From Auriscalpium vulgare (taxonomy: Eukaryota > Basidiomycota > Agaricomycetes > Russulales > Auriscalpiaceae), in the NCBI GenBank assembly GCA_019915015.1, contig JAHBBC010000004.1, positions 1,302,001 to 1,366,000 on the forward strand: 64,000 nucleotides of DNA, given 5' to 3'. Position numbers and translations under genes: made by a program. Positions 22,333-35,215 of this stretch are shown one piece after another. How positions within the stretch are numbered: the first letter of the stretch is position 1; each line of letters opens with the position of its first letter. The notes under the pieces were generated by a model. It saw nothing but the letters and a program-made list of their open reading frames with translations, searched no databases and was not told the DNA's origin.

Positions 22333-24423
22333 TCAAGGCACCAGGATACCTTTGACTTTCGGCGCGTCGCTCTCCCTAGGCGGGATCTCGTCATTCGCCG
22401 CTTGGATCAGCCTCACCGCCTCCTCTGACCTCGGCTTTACGCTGTACTTGTAGGGTTTCGGGTGGCTGATCCGGAACTATCATCAGAGCGAGGCATCAGC
22501 AAAACCAGACGAAACGCACCTCACGGTCCCCGAATGGAAGAGCGGCTCCGGCCCGCCCTCAACCTCTCCCTTGCCCTTGCCGAACTCCAGCACCGACAGC
22601 ACCAGCGCCATGAACAAGAACACGTTCGCGTCGGAAAGGTCCATTCCGGGACACATGCGACGTCCGAACCCGAACGCGTACTTGTGCGGGTCCAGTTCAG
22701 GCGTGGGGCCGAGGAACCGTTCGGGGTTGAAGATCGTGGGTTCAGCATGATGAGCCGTGTCCTGTGAGATCGCCCTGGACCAAGAATAAATCGACAAGAT
22801 CTAGGAGAAAAAACGTGGAAGCGGGAACGTACCAGAGGTTTGAGAAGACGATGGTGCCTTTCGGTATGAAGTACCCTTTGTAATAGTCGTCCGCGGTGGT
22901 AGAGTGCGGGATGCCTAGATTTGAACGCGATCAGAATTCGATTCAAGATCTCGCTGAACAATGAGATACACACCCATGGGGCCAATTATATGCCACCGCA
23001 GCACCTCCTTATGCACCGCAGTCAAGTACGGAAGATTTTCCTTGTCATCGAGCGTGGGCAGCCGGCGGCCGCCCAGGAGAGCGTCAAGTTCCGCTTGCGC
23101 CTTCTGCTGTATTTCGGGATGCCTGATCATAAGCAAGATGAATGTACCCATCGTCGCGACGACCTAAGGTAGAATTCAATTAAAAGTGAGATGCTAAACG
23201 TGACTGTTAAGTCACTTACAGTATCGGTTCCACCAGCAAACAGGGATCCGGCGGCGCACATGATGACGCTGTCGTCGAATTGTCCGCCCTCGAGCGCATC
23301 AGCCGTGAACGAAGAGGGAGCACGCTTCGCGCGCTAGAGCACCAGGAAACGTCAGCTTCAAGAGTTGACAACGAATGGCAAACGCAGGCGCTTACTATCT
23401 CACTCTTAACATACGCAAGCGGGATCTCCACCTGCTCCAAATTCGTCTTCAGGAATTCCTTCGCAACATGCTTGAAGCCTGCTCCGGGGAACCAGTCGGG
23501 AATATGCCGCACTGTACCGGCGCGCCTTCAGCACAACGCTTGCGCAGAAAAACACACTACTTACAGAAGGGGAATGTGTCAACAGCCCACGCGCCGGGGC
23601 GGGTCGCCACGTAGAATTCTTCCGCCGCAGTGTCAATGAGCTTGAGCAGCGGGTCCGGCTTGTTTGCATCCTTCGAGATGATATACCCATGCGAAAGCCG
23701 CATGAACACCGCGGCCGTTGTCCTGCACGGAGTGGTCAGAGCCTGAGACAACTCAGGAGAAAGGTGGTCAGACTGACAACCGGAGCTCGTGTAAAAGGTC
23801 GTCAGGCTGCTCGCACACACGCGCGAGGAAGTGGCGGATCTCGCGCTCCTGCGCGGCGCGGATCGCGGGCTTCGCGACGGCCGCCTTGGATCCTATCTGG
23901 CGCGCAACGAGCTTTCGCATCGCGCGGAACCGTTCGCCATATGGGGAGAGGATCATTTGCAGGTCCCATTTGATCCTGAGAGCCGTGCATCGAATTGAAT
24001 GAGCGTGCGTGGACAAGACAGAGGTGACTGGTGCATACATAGTTCCTGCGAAATGCATTGTTGGGCGCCCCGAGTAAACACTTGAACGTTTGTCGAGGAG
24101 GTCGACACATCCTTCGAGCGAGTTGAGCAAGACAATGGGCTGGCCCAGCACGGTCACAGAGCTGATGGGGCCTTCCGATAGATATGTCTAATGAGTGAGA
24201 AGGCCATGGAGTAGTGCGGAGGTAACGCACCGTAGATATCCTTGTGCTTCGCCCAATGTTTGAACTCGTACTCTGTCGGCATCTCGAGCAGGTTGCCTAT
24301 GATAGGCAGGCCCCGCGGACCCGGAGGGAGTGAGCCACGGCGGCGCTGGGAAAGATGCCTGAGGACCGCGAGGGCGAGGAACAGCGGGATCCCATAGATC
24401 GCGAGCGTGTAGGTGTCGGGCAT
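22333..24423 (-). CDS. Cytochrome P450 monooxygenase
   Basis: Microsomal haem monooxygenase of about 500 residues with many short introns. The N-terminal anchor is YTLAIYGIPLFLALAVLRHL, then the proline hinge LPPGPRGLPIIGNLLEMP. The I-helix has AAGSLFAGGTDT, the K-helix ExxR is AVHKEVLRW, the PERF motif is NPERFLG, and the haem-binding loop is FGFGRRMCPG with the Cys ligand. All key residues are present. Two start codons are in frame (24450 and 24423); the second was chosen because it puts the membrane anchor at the very end. Overall layout resembles the O-methylsterigmatocystin-oxidoreductase-like P450s common in Agaricomycetes. Same strand as the O-methyltransferase, with about 480 bases between the genes. 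Confidence 0.92.
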
Positions 24424-25690
24424 GATGGACAGATGGGTGGATTTCGACACACTACAGCGGTGCTTGCGCAGCGCTTTTGAAGACTGAACGTACCCCCATG
24501 GTCAACCTTATCACCGACACCGGCATATACAGAGTCTGCACGGCGCAACGGTTGGAACGGCAATTGGTTGACAGGGGAGAGCGCTCCGGTGGACCTTCAA
24601 GTTCCATGTTCGTGTGACCTAGGCTCGAGCGGTCGCAGGCTGGCGCCGCAGCGTGAGTATGGAGGTCGTGATTTGGGGAGAAGTCGTTTGATGAAGAGCG
24701 GCTGTGGCACGGATGGCAAGCGCTTGCTCAGCTTCGCCGGCGGGCAAGCTCGCGCTTGGGGAAGTCCACCCTAAATCCCCGCCGTAGTGCTCGGAGAGTC
24801 GCAGTCAATATCCTGACCTATCGCTGTATCATTGTCACGCATGTCAGACACAGCAGACAACGTCCCAATGACTCTCCCGACACAAAGCAGAATCTGAATC
24901 CGCCAAAGGACTCTTGATGTTGGGATGATGATGCCATACATTTCTGGTACGTGATACTAATACACCCACGCAGAAAGTATACATTAAGGCGGCCGTGCTC
25001 AGTGAAGGCGAAGACACGGGGAACCGGGCGGGCAGACGTGGGCAAGTGGGCCGGTGCGAGCTGCACGGATGGTGGCGCACGGCAGAGCGCGCTCCGACAC
25101 GCACTTGGAGTTGGTGAGCCAGATTTGCATGGAATATGCAAGCAGACAGCGGCTCGCCCGTGTAAACATTCGGCGCGGACGGAGGCATCTCTGCGGGCGC
25201 AGCGTCGGCGTACATGATTGTCACGCCCGAGCGCGCGCTGACGATGGCCAGATCATGCAGTGGTCGCGGGGCCCGGAAAAGCTACGCGCGCAGCCGTAAA
25301 TCCGACGCGCTTATGGTGTTGCAGGTGTGGACTTGAGCGGGATCCTCGTGATGGGGAAGAAATGGCGATGGCATAGGTGTGGTCTGCTCACCAATCTCGA
25401 GTCGAGGCCAGACTCGCTTGTTCTCCTGCCCCATTCTCCGAACTCTAGTCGCCCCAGATGCGCGAAGCGCCAGTGAGGGCTTGAAGGCTTGAGCTTGAGC
25501 TTGACTTATGAGACAGATCGACTATCATCGGTTAAAGAGCTTGAGGCTTGACGAGGGTTTGTGCGAATTTGCATGAGGAACTGATTCGGCATCGTGATCC
25601 GACGGATCTAATCTAATCTAATCTCACTGATCTGCAAATATTGAAAGATTCACGGTGCAAAGGATGGTCATACAGCGCGGCATTATGGGT
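24424..25690. other. Intergenic, no gene seen
   Basis: Holds the P450 promoter and the 3' flank of the first prenyltransferase. Frames at 24818-25299 on both strands show no family motif. Confidence 0.4.
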
Positions 25691-27068
25691 TCAGACCAGC
25701 AGATAGTCCACAAAAAGCCCAGCCCATACAATACTTCCGAACGTGAAGCCATTTGCTTCGAACTGCGGACGCAGTCAGCGATGTGCCCGCGAGCGCAGGC
25801 GTGCCACTTACCGCGACGAAGCAGCTTCGCACATTGTCCACGTCGAGCTTCTTGAGCTGGCTGGCCAAATGCAGTCCTGCGCCGCCGACCGTCAGGGCGA
25901 AGAACGCCGGACCCTGCTTGTTGAGGTGCCCGGCCAACGCGAGGGATGCTGTAAGGAGCGCGGCGAAGAGGGCAAGGATAGTCTTGACGTGCGAGCCGAA
26001 GAGGATCGCAGTGGACTTCACGCCGGCTTTGAGGTCGTCGCGCTTGTCTTGGCAGGCGTAGATCGTGTCTGCGAGCGGATTTGATCTGTGCGCGCCAACG
26101 ACGACAATGAAACATACCATAGTAGAGCGTCCAGCTATGCGGGAAAGCGCGTCAGCGCTGCGATCAGGTCCCGGATATGCATGGACTTACGACCAACAGC
26201 CGGAGAGCAAGGCAAGGGCGGCGGGGGTAACTTGGTGCTGCACCGCGCTGCACACTACGATCGTGACCATATTCATCGCGATACCTACGGAAACGTATCA
26301 GCAACCAACGATCCCCGGCGCCGCACAAGAACGTACCGAGCCATGCCTGCGGCCAGTACGTGACGCGTTTCATGAACGGATATATCCCCGGGAGCGGGAA
26401 AACAGTAATCAAGCCAATTTGCCATCTAAAGGCCATTGTCATCAGCATTAGAGTTGTACACAAATAGTGGCGGCGCACGCACGCGAGGTGATTGAATGGC
26501 CACATAAGCGCCGTGAGCGCTAGGAGATGGGAGAAGAGGAATATCACCGCCCCAGGGACCGAGATGCGCCCATCCGCGATAGGGCGGTGCTTGGTCCGCT
26601 CTGTAGATAGGCGGTGTGTATGATATCACATAGGTACATAGCGGTCATGACGTACCGACTTGGCGATCAAAATTGCGATCTAAGATGTCGTTCCAAATGC
26701 ACCCAGCACCTATGAAAATCGTCATGCTCAGCGCGCGGGTCGAACGAGATAGGGTAGAACTCACTATGAAGCAGCGCCGCGAAGACGAGCCCGTAAACGA
26801 GATTGAATGCATAGGCTGCGAGCGGCATGGACACTGCGTGTGCCGACATCGTCAAACCCCAGGCTAAGCTCTCGTCAGGACATGCATTCGAATGAAACAA
26901 ACGAAGAGCAGACCGAGGGGCCAGAAAATCAGCATGCTGCCCGCAAATTTGTGTACGCGCGAGAGCTCGATCTGCAAATTTGCGGAGCCTCAGCCACGGC
27001 AACAAGAAGACAGAATAGTACGGCGTTACCCATGGCCGGATCACAGAGGTTGACTTGGTAGCAGACAT
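25691..27068 (-). CDS. UbiA-family aromatic prenyltransferase, copy 1
   Basis: Integral membrane enzyme that transfers a prenyl group to an aromatic ring, of the 4-hydroxybenzoate polyprenyltransferase (COQ2) type. Short first exon MSATKSTSVIRPW, then IELSRVHKFAGSMLIFWP, LAWGLTMSAHAVSMPLAAYA, and the first Asp-rich motif CIWNDILDRNFDRQV/ERTKHRPIA. Further on are FLFSHLLALTALMWPFNHLA, PFMKRVTYWPQAWLG and WTLYYD. The second Asp-rich motif is DTIYACQDKRDDLKAGVKST. It ends FGSIVWAGLFVDYLLV. Both Mg-prenyl-diphosphate motifs are intact. Eight or so exons. Two close paralogues follow in tandem. Copies diverge from the house-keeping COQ2 by their short N-terminus without a clear mitochondrial presequence, so a role in secondary metabolism is more likely. 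Confidence 0.85.
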
Positions 27069-29516
27069 GGATGAGAAACACACTTGAGACCCTTGGAGGC
27101 GAGAAAGTGCTGCGCGGCCTTTTATGCACAGATCGGTAGGCCCAGCCCGGTCAACCGGCAGGAATCAGAAATTCGAGCATGTACCCTACTGCTGTTGTAC
27201 CGCGGTACCATAGCAGTTTCCGTCCTACCGCGATAAGCCATTATGCCCGGGGCGTGCGGATATCAGATGTCGCCATGAACAAGGCTGCGCAAGACGAAGT
27301 CCTAGTTCATTGTTGCCGATAGAAAACGCGATGAAGTCGGGGCGAGGGTGAAGTATAGAAATACTGAATTCGCAGTACTGTTGATCAAATTCAAAGTCAG
27401 TCGGCAACTGCCGACGCTCAATAACCTGCCTCCCCGGAATCGAAAACCACCACCATTGTGGACCCTCGTGGACTCTCGTGGACTGTGCGTATTGCCTGCT
27501 CTTTGGCTGTGCATGCAGGACACCTCGTGCTAGAGCACCTCCGTTTATCTTCATGGTATGGTATTTTACCGTTATCTCGCTTCACAGCGCATCTGGGTAT
27601 TTTTTTCACTGTATTCGGCTTCTTTTGAGTCGCTAGTGGAACTCCCAGCATGGCATTGGACATGCGCGTGGCGAAGAAGTGAGTCTGGTCGCCCTTTGAA
27701 CCAACGGTCCGTGTTGATCTTACCGACGGAAGGCACAGGCGTTCTGTCGTTGCCGCTCGGTTAGATCATCGCTTGCTGTAACTGAGCCTCGTCTTGAGCC
27801 CATTCATTTCCTTCTGCTTGCTGTACCCGATCTCACATCGCCGGGAAGCGTCGGCGACATCCGCTGCCATCAATCACGATGGACTACAACAAGAAGTACA
27901 TATTCCACCCTTGCCTATCAAGTCCGCAGCGGTCGAAATTCAGATATCGGCCAGTCTCTGCGTCTGTTCATACCCCATCTCTGGCGACAAGAATGCTTTA
28001 TCTTCTCAGGGCACGAGAAAAATACATCGCAGCGTAAGCACCTCCAACATCGGCCTTGCTCCGCCGAGTTCTCTACGCTGCTGTTGACTCGGAAGCGTCT
28101 CCATCGTGATCGGTCACCCCCGAGGCAAGCCCGCTCCGGATGCCTCATCGCTCAGGGTCAACTTTCGCGTCGTCGGAGGTTGGCTGACTTCTGCCTCCAT
28201 CTAGAACGTCTGGCGGGTGCACAATATGGTGAATGACCGGTGCCATCGGTCTGATGGCGCTCAAAGACTAAGCGGCAACGGTCTCATCCTTTCTCATCCC
28301 TGCGCTCGGGAATGGCGGTCGCCCTCGCGAGCCGCTAGACAAGATAGGATAAGATAAACGATTCCTACAGTAATCCGCCTGGGCTCTGACCGTATCTCAC
28401 TTTGCTCCATGTGATATCTGACGTCTCTCGTCTCTGTTTAATATACAGGCGCTTGTCGCGGCAATGCAATATTCTCCGTCGCCGACCTTGCGCGGACGAC
28501 AGACGTTGCGCGCAACGCAACACGTTTGCCAGACTCCTTCCCTTTCGTCGTGTCGCTGCGGCGAATCCACCGAATCTTAAGGCGAATCCACCGAATCGAA
28601 ACGCGCATCCGCTCGCTCCTGGGCTCATTCTCGTCTCCGTTGATTTTGCTCTGTTCAGTGCACGCGCTGCGCAGCGAGGGTGCTTCTAGCGTAAGCCACA
28701 TACGGCGCGTCTTGTATTCGCGTGTGCTGCTTACACTGAGTTAGGTAGGAGCTTTGCGAACGCTGCGGCTCGCTGCCAGTCCCAGGAAGTTTCAATTCAT
28801 TTCAGGACTTGGTTCTCTTGCTGATCAGCATGTCTCAACCCCTGTGACCTCACTTCTTTTTCCTACAATATTATACCGCTGCAGAGATAGTTAAGTTACC
28901 TGGCAAGCAGACCTATAAGATGACAGTCGGGATGGATGCCGACACGACTTTTCGAGCCTCGTGAATCGTCGTCGAGCTCCGTAGAAATTGTGCAGGTGGC
29001 AGATTTGCGGTACATAGGCGTAGATAGAACAATATACGAGCCCCTCGTGCGTTTGCGAGGGTCCCAACTATCCTGAACATTATATGGGCGCTGTTCTCTC
29101 ATTTTCCGAACCTCCCGGACCTCTGTTCATCACCCGTTGCAGGCGCGAGAACCCGCAGACAACCCGCAGACAACTCGCAGACAACCTGAGATGGACACAA
29201 TATCGAAATATATTTTCTTCCTGGGGTGCACGACCGTGACGTCACTGCGCGTGAGCAGCCGCATTCGGCCGGCACGCGCCGGTCGAAGGACCGGACCCCC
29301 GCCTCCGAGCGAGTGCCTCCGAGTGGCCTCCATCAGGCTATCATCTTCGGCGTGCTCACATAAAGTGGGGATCGCATGGCGCGCAGACAAAGAAATTAGA
29401 TAGAAACAACCCGAGGCTTCTGATCATCTGACAAAAATGATATGCATATATATAGTCGCGGAAATTCTAGGGTTAAGAGGCATCGTATAGATGATGGAGG
29501 GGGTGGCAGGGTGTCT
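27069..29516. other. Spacer between prenyltransferase copies 1 and 2
   Basis: About 2.4 kb with no recognisable gene. Short tandem repeats are present: two copies of GGCGAATCCACCGAATC near 28560-28600 and three to four copies of CGCAGACAAC near 29154-29185. Open frames at 27225-27554 and 28365-28701 have no family motif. Confidence 0.4.
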
Positions 29517-30934
29517 CTACCCCTGGAGATAGTCCACGAACAGCCCTGCCCATACAATGCTTCCGAACATGTAGCCGTTCTCGTTGAACTGCAAATTGAA
29601 TCAACGAGATGCTCATCGTCCGTGCAAGAAGACGTTCTGCACTTACTATGACGAGACAGCTTCGCACGTCATCCACGTCAAGTTTCTTGAGCTGATTGCC
29701 GAGATGTAGTGCTGCGCCGCCGACCGTCAGAGTGTAGAAGGCGGGACCCTGCTTGTTGAGATGCCCAGCAAGGGCAAGGGATGCCGTGAAGAGCACTGCG
29801 AAGAAGGCAAGGACTATCTTGATATGCCGGCCAAAGAGAATCGCAGTGGACTTCACTCCGGCTTTGACATCGTCACGCTTGTCTTGGCAGGCGTAAATCG
29901 TGTCTGCGAGCGGTCAAGCATCCGCGCGACGACAATGTCAATGAAACTGACCATAGTAGAGCGTCCATCTAGGCAAAACACACTTCAGTTCTGCAAACAA
30001 GTCCCAAATTTTGGCATGAACTTACGACCAACACCCACAGAGTAATGCGACGGCGGCGGGCGTAACTTGATCCTGCACTGCACCACATACCAGGAGCGCG
30101 ACCATATTCATAGCAACACCTGAGGCAAAACAATATATCAGGACTGCTTCATACTCGCCACCGGGGCCGCGCCCGAACGTACCGAGCCATGCCTGTGGCC
30201 AGTACGTGACACGCTTCATGAATGGGTATATCCCTGGGAGTGGAAAGACGGTGAATCAAGCCGATTTTCCACCTATATATGGTTGCGGATGTATTGCCAT
30301 CAGCGTTAGAGTCGGTGATATAGTGGAAAGGACAAGCGCACGCACGCCAAATGGTTAAACGGCCACATAAGCGCCACGAGCGCCACAAGGTGAGAGAACA
30401 GAAATATTACCGCGCCGAATACAGATATGCGCCCGTCCGCGATGGGGCGATGCTTGGTCCGCTCTGAAAATGAGCAATATGTAGTATGAAGTCCGCAGAA
30501 GGCATAGGCGGTCAAGAACATACCGACTTGGCGGTCAAACTCGCGATCTAGGATGTCGTTCCAGATACACCCAGCACCTGTGCGAAATGTCTTGCTCAAT
30601 GCACGAAACGAAGGAGACAGGGAAAATTACTCACTACGGAGCAGCGTCGCGAAGACTAGACCGTAAGTGAGGTTGAAGGCATACGTGGTGAGCGGCATAG
30701 AGACCGAGCGTGCCGACATAGTCAAACCCCAGGCTATGCTCTCATCATAATTTGCAGTCAACAAAGTGACTGGAGTACTTACCGAGGGGCCAAAAAATCA
30801 GCATGGCCCCCGCGAATTTGTGCATGCGCGAGAGCTCGATCTGTAAGTCGCTCCAGTCAAAGGCAGATGCACATGGACAATATCGAAATTACCCATGGCC
30901 GAATGGCGGAGGTTGACTTTGAAGCAGAAGACAT
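29517..30934 (-). CDS. UbiA-family aromatic prenyltransferase, copy 2
   Basis: Same exon plan as copy 1. Start MSSASKSTSAIRPW, then the split Asp-rich motif CIWNDILDREFDRQV/ERTKHRPIA, FLFSHLVALVALMWPFNHLA, PFMKRVTYWPQAWLG, DTIYACQDKRDDVKAGVKST, AFFAVLFTASLALAGHLNKQ and the carboxyl end MFGSIVWAGLFVDYLQG. Both active-site motifs are intact. Sequence around 30720 preserves the LAWGLTMSAR segment. It differs from copy 1 by substitutions and by intron length, so the duplication is old enough for functional divergence. Confidence 0.83.
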
Positions 30935-33774
30935 GAGAGGAATGCACACTGAAGGTCCGTCGGAATGCAGCGCGACTTTATATGCATCGCAGTGTGTGCC
31001 CAAGTCCGGAACTCGGACTCGGGGACTCGGGCACCCTTCGCCTTGCGTTGTCGACGGAGATGGTAGCAAAATCCCTCCTACGTGATGTGCAATTAGGCCC
31101 CCGGGGCAATCAGACGTCGCCGTAGGTTATCCATTGAATACGAGGCCAAGGTCTGGGCAAGGTGATAGCGAGGTGTGTCGTCGTAGAACACGTAGTGATA
31201 TTTGGCCGAGTGACGACGTTTATCGGTACTCCACCCCCCGAACAGAATAGGACAGCGCCGAGCGAGCGATATACTTACTTGCTATCCCGTGGGTCGGCGT
31301 AGACGGCGCTTGATCCAGAAAGCCCAGCTGGGGAAAATGCAGAAGAACACCAGCGTCTGCTCCGCGTTCGCGAAAACGCCAGCGTCGTCGCCTACAGTCA
31401 TACGATCACCGCTGGATTTGCACAGGACATCGTGCTTCACAAACCTCCATCTAGCATCTTGGCCTACACAGCTGTCTTGCTCACAGAGCTCGCTGGGTCC
31501 ATCTATCGCATGTGTGCGTCTATCGGGTCGCAAAGCGCAACCACCGGGGAGGGCTGGAAGAGCCTCTTAGCAGCGAGGAGCATCTGGATTTTGTTCGTGG
31601 GATTCCGAGCGCCAAAATGCTGACAGACTAGTCGCGCTGAAAGCATAGCAACTGTGTCCGAGTCCTTCGTCTAAATACCGGGAAGGACAGAAGAAATCCC
31701 TTGAATTATCGTCTTCTGATATCCATGCATCGGTCCGTCAGCGAGATCGAGGAAGAGGTGGCGTGAGCACTTACCCCCAGCTCCATTTTTCCGTGGCAAT
31801 CTATTCATCATACTCCTCCGTGAACTGTGTAGCTAGGCGCTGGCTAGGCATAGACGCTGCCGTGACGGACCGCGCGCCTTGCATCAGTGCGGAGAATGCA
31901 AACGCCGAACGCAATGCCGCGGATTAATCATCGGACGAAGTAGACAGATAGTGAATTCCGCTCTCGCCATCACTGCCAATTCATTCGATCATTATAAGAC
32001 CCCCACAATATTATACAATGACATACCAGAGATCACTTCTTCGGGTCCGTGAATCATATCACCATCCCTCTCAAAGCGGCGGAGCGTCTTGTGCGCGGCA
32101 GCGAATACGACGAGCACGGCCCAACGGGAAAACCGCTGGGAGCCGTGAACATATGACGGGGACCAGTGAGATCCGGGCAAGAGCGCTGACCGTGCGACTA
32201 AACATGTGGATAGCCAGTATAACGAAGGGCGCAGCCGACGCGAATGGTCGGTGATCGACCTTGAAGGCAAGCAGCTCTGCATTTTCACATGGATGAGTGT
32301 TGGAATCCCCGGTTGCTTCATTAACCACTCACGAGAGGGTAGAGGCTGCGCGGGGGCGGGTCCTGTCGCACCTCGTCCTTGTTGCGTGGTTCCTGGACTG
32401 TGCATCGACGCTGGGCAGTGTGGATTGTATCGCTGGGAAGAGCGCCGGGAGTGGGTGGGACGGAATGGAGAGAGTGAAGTAAACTCGCGAGAATGGGCAG
32501 TCTGCCGAGCGTTCAGCGCCAATGAGAAAGTCGGCGGCTTCGCTTCGCGGAGTATGTTCTGTTGAACCTCCGGAGGGAAAAGCGGACATAGCAGGGACAG
32601 CCCAGTCATTAGAATCGAAGGGCGAGGGTTTCGAGGCGACGGCATCGGGAGTGTTCACCAAGCGGAGGTGGAGGGTCTGTGGCGATGTAAACAGCGGAAG
32701 ACTAGGCAAGATAGGACCGAGATAGGGAGGGCGGAAGACTTCACGAAACGACCGCCTGAGAAGAGCGGTGGTTAGGAGACCGTCGAAGAGAGTAAGTGAG
32801 CTGGGTACGCACCATCTATCACACGAGACCGCCTCCAGGTTACGGTGCGGCACCTCCGGCGTATGGGCTGCTGCTCACCATGATCGTTTTCAGGGTACCG
32901 GTGTCGTTTGCCTGACGGACTCCCTCTTCATCTGCCTGAACATTTACTAGAGCGTTCGATCCCGGGGTCAACGTCGCAACAGATAGCGCTTGATGAGACG
33001 TGCTATCATATTGAGATCCTGTCATTTAGTTCGTCAGAAAATAAATCGCGAGAAATTGACGCACATTCCGGCCTGCTCCTCAAGTACAGTACTGTACTAC
33101 ACACAACGACTTCCACTTCTTGGCCATCGATTCGAAGACTGGCTGCGCGCACTTTCCATGCTACACCGCATCGTTGGTGCTCGCACTGAGCCGCAAGTCG
33201 GAATTCTGAATGCAGCAGCTTTCGCGAAAAACTGTGCGACACGTGGGAAATACCGACCTCCAGCTCCGGGCGGCCCGGCCCGCGGCATCTAGCCCGCGCC
33301 GGCGCATGCAAAGCTCGGTCAGAGCCTAGAGGAAGAGCACGGAAATGAGCAGGGAGTAAGGCGTCAAAAGAGACGGGCTATGACTTGGTGGGCTCCACAC
33401 CGCGCTATTTCAATGCGCTGACTACTCATTATAACGAAGAATTGACAGAGTCGAGTCGACCGGCTGGCACCTCTCACATTTCTGCCCAGTGCCCCGCCGT
33501 CGACGCATGCACTGCCTCCTTTCGTCACCTTCTGCGACTGGGCTCGAAACTTTCAGTCAGGATTGTCGCAACATCAACAATGTACACGTGAATTGCAACC
33601 TCGTAAGCCTTGCAGTCGGACGCACCGTAATGTCTCTCAAAGCAAGGTTCGCATAGTGCCACTGCTCGTATACATAGAACAGGTACTATTTTTCGTAATA
33701 AATAACTAACTCTATGGGAAGCTGTAAGATAGAACTCTATACGAAGCTGTACAATAGTGGAGTCGGACGTGGTA
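30935..33774. other. Spacer between prenyltransferase copies 2 and 3
   Basis: No confident gene. The minus strand at 32071-32330 has a membrane-like stretch (FASAAPFVILAIHMFSRTVS) and at 31992-32100 a piece AHKTLRRFERDGD, which could be exons of an unrecognised membrane protein. Minus-strand 31282-31400 has another hydrophobic piece (AEQTLVFFCIFPSWAFW). A fragment homologous to the 48.4 kb gene is annotated separately. Confidence 0.3.
32550..32665 (-). pseudogene. Fragment related to the Pro-rich gene at 48.4 kb
   Basis: The minus strand reads LCPLFPPEVQQ preceded by a degenerate NP-rich stretch; the intact gene at 48.4-50.5 kb has LLSPLFPPEAQQ in the same context (about 49430-49500). At the DNA level the two share clear similarity for roughly 100 bases (for example TTCCCTCCGGAGG). 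It is an isolated piece without the rest of the gene. Confidence 0.55.
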
Positions 33775-35215
33775 TCAAATCGTAGCGTAAGTATGAAGTC
33801 TGTACACCAGCAAGTAGTCCACGAACAGCCCAGCCCAGACAATACCTCCGAAGGTGAAACCGTTCGCTTCAAACTGCAAATAAGTACAGTGAGCATGATG
33901 TCCCTTCTCCGCTCGTCCCTGCGAGCGCAGGTCTGCCACTTACCGCAACCAGACAGCTCCGCACATTGTCCACGTCAAGCGTTATAAGCTGCTTTCCCAG
34001 ATGGAGTCCGGCGCCGCCGACCGTCAGGGCGAAGAAAGCCGGACCCTGCTTGTTGAGATGTCCGGCAAACGCGAGGGAAGCTGTGAAGAGCGCGGCGAAG
34101 AAGGCAAGGACTGCCTTGACGCGCGAGCCGAAGAGTAATGCAGTGGACTTCACGCCGGCTTTGACGTCGTCGCGTTTGTCTTGGCAGGCGTAGACCGTGT
34201 CTGCAAGCGTTGTCAGTCTGGGCACACCAGCAACAGCGACTAAACGCACCGTAGTAGAGCGTCCAGCTACAGGGAAGCGAATAAGTGGTGCATAGAAATA
34301 GTAGTAGGAACGAACGTACGACCAGCACCCACAGAGTAAGGCAATGGCGGCGGGTGTAATTTTATACTGCACCGCACTGCTTACTAAGAGCACCAGCATG
34401 TTCATTGCAACACCTGGAGCAAAACATTAGCACCTAGAATCAGTCACGATTGCCAGGCGATGATGTACCGAGCCATGCCTGCGGCCAGTACGTGACACGC
34501 TTCAGGAATGGGTATATTGCAGGTAGTGGTATAACCGCGATCAAGCCAATGATCCATCTGAACGCGGTTGCAGAACATCATGATCCGCGCCACATTTGTT
34601 GGTAGTTGGAGCACGCACGCTAGATGGTTGAGTGGCCAGAGAAGCGCCACAAGCATCAGGAGGTGCAAGAACAGGGATATTACCGCGCCTCGAACAGATA
34701 TGCGCCCATCCGCGATGGGGCGGTGCTTGGTCCGCTCTGAAGATGAACAAAGTGTGTGTTGATATCAGTGGCAGACAACAACAGTAGGGGACATACCAAC
34801 TTGCCGGTCAAAATTGCGGTCTAAGATGTCATTCCAGATGCACCCGGCACCTATACGAAGCGTCGCGCTCAACGTACGAGACGAAAAAGATAGGGCCAGC
34901 TACTCACCATGAGCCAGAGTTGCAAAGACCAGACCATAAGCGAGGTACGAAGCATACGTGGTGAGCGGCATGGATACCGAGCGTGCTGACATCGTCAGGC
35001 TCCAGGCTAAACCCTCGTCAGGATATGCTGTCAAAGAAGGTGATTGCTACGTACCGAAGGGCCAGAAACCCAGCATCGCACCCGCCAATCTGTGCACACG
35101 CGAGAGCTCGATCTGCAAGGTAGTCCCGGAAAATCAGCCACAGACAACAGGAGAACAGGCTACGGTGTTTTACCCATGACTGAATCGCAGACGTTGACTT
35201 GGACGAGAAAGACAT
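33775..35215 (-). CDS. UbiA-family aromatic prenyltransferase, copy 3
   Basis: Third tandem paralogue. Start MSFSSKSTSAIQSW, then IELSRVHRLAGAMLGFWP, LAWSLTMSARSVSMPLTTYA, CIWNDILDRNFDRQV/ERTKHRPIADG, LLMLVALLWPLNHLACVLQL, ITPAAIALLCGCWS, DTVYACQDKRDDVKAGVKST and the carboxyl end FGGIVWAGLFVDYLLV, with about eight extra residues before the stop. Both Asp-rich motifs are kept. The first exon has Gln-Ser where copies 1 and 2 have Arg-Pro. All three copies lie on one strand with 2.4-2.8 kb spacers. Confidence 0.83.
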
